From Pseudomonadota bacterium (GTDB lineage: Bacteria > Pseudomonadota > Gammaproteobacteria > Burkholderiales > Ferrovaceae), in contig JAJZRV010000006.1 in the NCBI GenBank assembly GCA_021850135.1, positions 1-51,062 on the forward strand: a stretch of 51,062 nucleotides of DNA, in the 5' to 3' direction. Shown piece by piece: positions 47,665 through 51,062 of the stretch; position 1 is the stretch's first letter, and the number at the start of each line of letters is the position of its first letter. The notes under the pieces were generated by a model. The model saw only the letters and a program-made list of their open reading frames with translations, was not told where the DNA came from and made no database searches. The position numbers were made by a program, and so were the translations under genes.

Positions 47665-47871
47665 TCAGCGCCCGCGGCGGTGGCGGACCACATCCCAGGC
47701 CATGAAAGCAATGGCCGCTGCGACCACCAGGCACGCCATACCCATGAGTGCGTATTCGGTTTCCGGATTGACGAGTCCGCCTACCAGCATGTGGACAGCG
47801 TATGCCGTCAAAAACAGGGAGCTGAGGGCTACCACGAAATAGACGAGAATTTCCCGGATCGGGGCATTCAT
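47665..47871 (-). CDS. Small two-TM membrane protein, unknown
   Basis: MNAPIREILVYFVVALSSLFLTAYAVHMLVGGLVNPETEYALMGMACLVVAAAIAFMAWDVVRHRRGR. Confidence 0.6.
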   Translation of the reverse strand: MNAPIREILVYFVVALSSLFLTAYAVHMLVGGLVNPETEYALMGMACLVVAAAIAFMAWDVVRHRRGR

Positions 47872-47884
47872 GACGTGATCCGCT

Positions 47885-49357
47885 TCAGGGAGCGCTGCCA
47901 GGGGTGGGCGCACCGGATGCCGGGGCCATGGCCGGGACCTTGACTTTCAAGATCACGCCGCCGGGCTGAAGCGACACCGTCTCCACCTCCGTTCCGAGCA
48001 GCGCCAGGTTTTCGGAAAGTCCCAGGTTTTTGCTGGCACTGGGTGCCAGCATCAAATGTGACAGGCCGCGCAACATCGCCAGCTGGGTTTGGGGATCCTT
48101 GGCCGCAGGCGGCAGAGGGAGCGCATCGCACCGGCAGGCGATCATGGTCCGGGCAGGCCACTGGCTCGCAACCCTGATGCGCGGCAGCGGTTGATTTTTT
48201 TCCTCCATGAGCTTGCGCCCCTGCTCCACATCGTCTGCAAAGGTTCTAATCAGTTGATCCTGATCAGAGAGCATCTCGTTGCGGGCCTCCTGATACCAAG
48301 TGCGATCAGCGCGCATGGCTATCGTGGAAAAAACCAGCAATAGCACCCACACCCACCCTCGCTGAACCAGAAAACCTTGCCGCATCAATAGGGCGCGCGG
48401 TTTGAGCAGCCAGGGAAGTCCTCCGTAGAGCAGCAAGGCCAAGCCGAGAAAACCCCAAGTGGCGTCACAAAGCCCTCCACCGAAAATGACGCCCAACAGC
48501 AGGTTGCGCCCCATGAGATCGCCCCAGAGCGCTCGTCGTTCGTGTGCAATGACCGCAAGCAGGAGTCCCAGAAGCAGCAGTCCGCTGACCCACTCGTAAA
48601 GCGCAGGGTCTCCGCCCTGCAGGTTTGGGCCCCACAGCATGGCGGCAGCGGAGGCGACCGGATTTTGCCAAGTGCCAAGATCATGCCAACCCATGCGCAA
48701 CAGCAGGGTCAGCAGTGTGACGAAGGCGACGCCGATGTAAAAGGCGCGTTGCTGATGGCGATCCAACGGCTGCGTTCGCCAGGTCCACACCAGAGCGAGA
48801 GGATAGGCCAAACCCGCAGGATGTACGCTGACACTGAAGGCGCAAACGGCCAATTGTGCAAAAAACAAGCCCCCATATGTGCGCGGTGTCTGCCGATAGG
48901 CACGATCCAGCCATGCCCCGGCCACGAACGATGCGAGCAACACAACTCCCGGCGAAAGCATATCCACCTGCTGCAACGTGAGGGGCGCAACCAGCAACAG
49001 CCCCGTCGCCAAGAGCGCCTCTTCTTCCGTACCCTGGCTCCGACGCCAAAGAAACAGGCCGGCAGCAGTCGCCACCAGGATAAGCACCGTCACCACCTTG
49101 GCTGCAAAAACCTGACCCGGCCATAAAAAACCGAGCGGCAGCCACAACAGGGCGCGCATGTCCGGCGTCCCCAGTGTTACGGCCGAGTTGGCAACCTGAT
49201 CGCCTATGGACCAGTCCAGGAGTAACGCCTTGGCAGCGCCTTCGTCGAGTGCATAAGGTCCCTGCCGCAGCAAAAACAATGCGATGGCGCCCCAGAGCAG
49301 GAGCGCCAGATAGCCCCAATAACGCTTGGGGATGAATTCGGGTTTTGGATCAGTCAA
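47885..49357 (-). CDS. Polytopic membrane protein, GT-C glycosyltransferase-like topology, function unknown
   Basis: Many TM helices, short luminal motif LRQGPYALDEGAAKALLLDW, soluble C-terminal domain. Confidence 0.6.
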   Translation of the reverse strand: MTDPKPEFIPKRYWGYLALLLWGAIALFLLRQGPYALDEGAAKALLLDWSIGDQVANSAVTLGTPDMRALLWLPLGFLWPGQVFAAKVVTVLILVATAAGLFLWRRSQGTEEEALLATGLLLVAPLTLQQVDMLSPGVVLLASFVAGAWLDRAYRQTPRTYGGLFFAQLAVCAFSVSVHPAGLAYPLALVWTWRTQPLDRHQQRAFYIGVAFVTLLTLLLRMGWHDLGTWQNPVASAAAMLWGPNLQGGDPALYEWVSGLLLLGLLLAVIAHERRALWGDLMGRNLLLGVIFGGGLCDATWGFLGLALLLYGGLPWLLKPRALLMRQGFLVQRGWVWVLLLVFSTIAMRADRTWYQEARNEMLSDQDQLIRTFADDVEQGRKLMEEKNQPLPRIRVASQWPARTMIACRCDALPLPPAAKDPQTQLAMLRGLSHLMLAPSASKNLGLSENLALLGTEVETVSLQPGGVILKVKVPAMAPASGAPTPGSAP

Positions 49358-49360
49358 GGC

Positions 49361-49981
49361 TCAGTGCAGCCCTGCGGTGAAATCCGCCAGCGCCTTGATT
49401 TCCTCGTTGCTCAGGCGATGCGCAATACTGCGCATGATGGCTGATGGGTCGTTGCTGCGGGTGCCGTTCTTGAAATGCTGCAGCTGGATTTCGGTGTATT
49501 CCTGGTACTGCCCCGACAGACGCGGGTACAACGCCGGAATGCCGCTGCCAGTGGGTCCGTGGCAGGCGGCACAGGCTGGAACGCCCCGGTCGATGTCGCC
49601 GGCGCGCCAGAGTTTTTCTCCCATGGCAACCAGTTTGCTGTGCGTGGCCTGGGAACGTTTTGGGGGCTGCGCTGCGTACCAGGCGGCCACATTGCGAATG
49701 TCATCGTCGGACAGCATGCCCACCACCCCGGACATGATCGGGTTATCGCGCAGCGGCGGGGCGCCATTGACGGACTTCATGTTGTTGAGCTGCTTGACGA
49801 TATAGTCCGGCTGCTGGGCCGCCAGATGCGGCTGCGTGGGAATGGGGCTGACGCCATCGGCGCCATGGCAGGCAAAACATACTGAAGTTGCAATGACCTT
49901 ACCCTTCTGGGGATCCCCCTGCACGGCCCAAGTCGCGGGAGACAGTGCCACCAACAGCACCAGAATCATCGTTCTATTCAT
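49361..49981 (-). CDS. Dihaem cytochrome c (c4/c553-like)
   Basis: Signal peptide; CFACH and CAACH. Confidence 0.92.
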   Translation of the reverse strand: MNRTMILVLLVALSPATWAVQGDPQKGKVIATSVCFACHGADGVSPIPTQPHLAAQQPDYIVKQLNNMKSVNGAPPLRDNPIMSGVVGMLSDDDIRNVAAWYAAQPPKRSQATHSKLVAMGEKLWRAGDIDRGVPACAACHGPTGSGIPALYPRLSGQYQEYTEIQLQHFKNGTRSNDPSAIMRSIAHRLSNEEIKALADFTAGLH

Positions 49982-50057
49982 ATCTATTCCTCACGCCCCT
50001 TAAGTATGACGCCCGCAGACCAAAGACGCCTCCGCGACCCCAGCATTCTACCAGAAG

Positions 50058-51062
50058 TCAGCAGGGCGTCAGACGCGCAAAACCCAGCGCCAGCCATTTC
50101 ACGCCGGCATCCCTGAAATTGACCTGAACCCGGGCATCGCTGCCGCTCCCTTCGCATTTCAGGACGACGCCGGTGCCAAATTTGGCGTGGCTGACGGACT
50201 GCCCGATGAAAAAAGGCTGGGATGCGGACGGGCGATCCGTCGCCCGCGATACCGTCGCCTCCCGCGGCGGCGCAGTCACGAAACGGCTGGGCGCCTGCCA
50301 GGCAGCGGACGATGCCGTAGACAGCCACCGGCACAACGCCTCGGGAATTTCGTCAATGAATCGCGAACGCAGCCCATAACGCACCTGTCCGTGCAACATC
50401 CGGCTTTCCGCGCGGGTCAGGTACAGACGCTGCCTCGCCCGCGTGATAGCCACATACATGAGGCGCCGCTCCTCCTCCAGACCATCTGCCTCGGACAGCG
50501 CGTTCTCGTGAGGGAATAGACCCTCTTCCAGGCCACAGACGAACACCGCCTGAAACTCCAGCCCTTTGGCAGCATGAACCGTCATCAACTGCAATGCATC
50601 GGCCCCGGGAGCAGCCTCGTGCTCGCCAGCCTCGAGGCTGGCGTGGGATAAAAACGCCGTCAGGTCGCTCAGTTCGCTGTCATGCTCAAAACCCGCAGCG
50701 GCAGATACCAGTTCCTCCAGGTTTTCCACGCGGTCCGCACCCTCCCGCTCTTGGCGATAGTGCTGAACGAGCCCGCTTTCTTGCAGCATCGCCGATACCA
50801 GCTCTTCCAACGGCACGGCATCCGCAGCCGCACGCAGCCGGTCCACGCACAGCAGAAAGGCATTAAGCCCGGTTGCCGCCTTCCCACTCAGGGCCACATG
50901 GCGGGCAGCTTCGTGCAGGCTCTGGCCTGCAGCCGCAGCGTGTGACTGGAGGGTTTCGAGCGAACGCGCACCCAGGCCGCGTGGCGGAAAATTGACCACC
51001 CGCAAAAACGCGCCGTCGTCATCAGGATTAGCGGCAAGCCGCAGGTAAGCGAACGCGTGCTT
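50058..51062 (-). CDS. uvrD: UvrD/Rep-type DNA helicase, C-terminal part (runs off right edge)
   Basis: LQLMTVHAAKGLEFQAVFVCGLEEGLFPHENAL...EEERRLMYVAITRARQRLYL; frame open to window end. Confidence 0.9.
   Translation of the reverse strand, partial: KHAFAYLRLAANPDDDGAFLRVVNFPPRGLGARSLETLQSHAAAAGQSLHEAARHVALSGKAATGLNAFLLCVDRLRAAADAVPLEELVSAMLQESGLVQHYRQEREGADRVENLEELVSAAAGFEHDSELSDLTAFLSHASLEAGEHEAAPGADALQLMTVHAAKGLEFQAVFVCGLEEGLFPHENALSEADGLEEERRLMYVAITRARQRLYLTRAESRMLHGQVRYGLRSRFIDEIPEALCRWLSTASSAAWQAPSRFVTAPPREATVSRATDRPSASQPFFIGQSVSHAKFGTGVVLKCEGSGSDARVQVNFRDAGVKWLALGFARLTPC

Noticed and set aside
21982-49981. Iron-oxidation locus
   Set aside because: ACIII plus cbb3 and HiPIP occur in some Fe(II) oxidisers, but no Cyc2, MtoA or other diagnostic outer-membrane iron oxidase is present in the window, so the physiology cannot be assigned.
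1-51062. CRISPR arrays, tRNA or rRNA genes
   Set aside because: No regularly spaced repeats, cloverleaf-like or rRNA-like segments recognised while reading; not exhaustively computed.

Overview
The window looks like a 51 kb contig from a GC-rich, probably betaproteobacterial, genome. Its left edge appears to carry 8 nt of Illumina adapter. The first ~22 kb is ordinary: urea-type ABC transporter genes (urtA, partial urtB), a porin, ilvD, lgt, a small cytochrome c, livK/livFGMH, hemF, an orphan 2Fe-2S subunit, polA, dusB-fis-purH-purD, a DUF2782-like gene, thrB and a BPSS1780-like membrane protein. From ~22 to ~50 kb lies one large respiratory gene neighbourhood. It contains a complete Alternative Complex III set (ActA, B1, B2, C, D, E, F), a divergent type-C (cbb3-like) oxidase (CcoN, CcoO, a haem-less CcoP-like subunit and several tiny membrane peptides), a HiPIP, two c4-type dihaem cytochromes, CcoG, a CcoS-like protein, SCO, two SUMF1-fold proteins without FGE cysteines, two ~170-aa CcoN/NorB-like half proteins, two related monohaem cytochromes, an MFS-aminopropyltransferase fusion and several unknown membrane proteins. 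A partial UvrD-type helicase closes the window. The best candidate for an undescribed system is this ACIII/HiPIP/divergent cbb3 module with its accessory proteins and three unlisted 32-43 aa membrane ORFs. No tRNA, rRNA, CRISPR or intact mobile element was recognised. All family calls were made by eye, without database searches.
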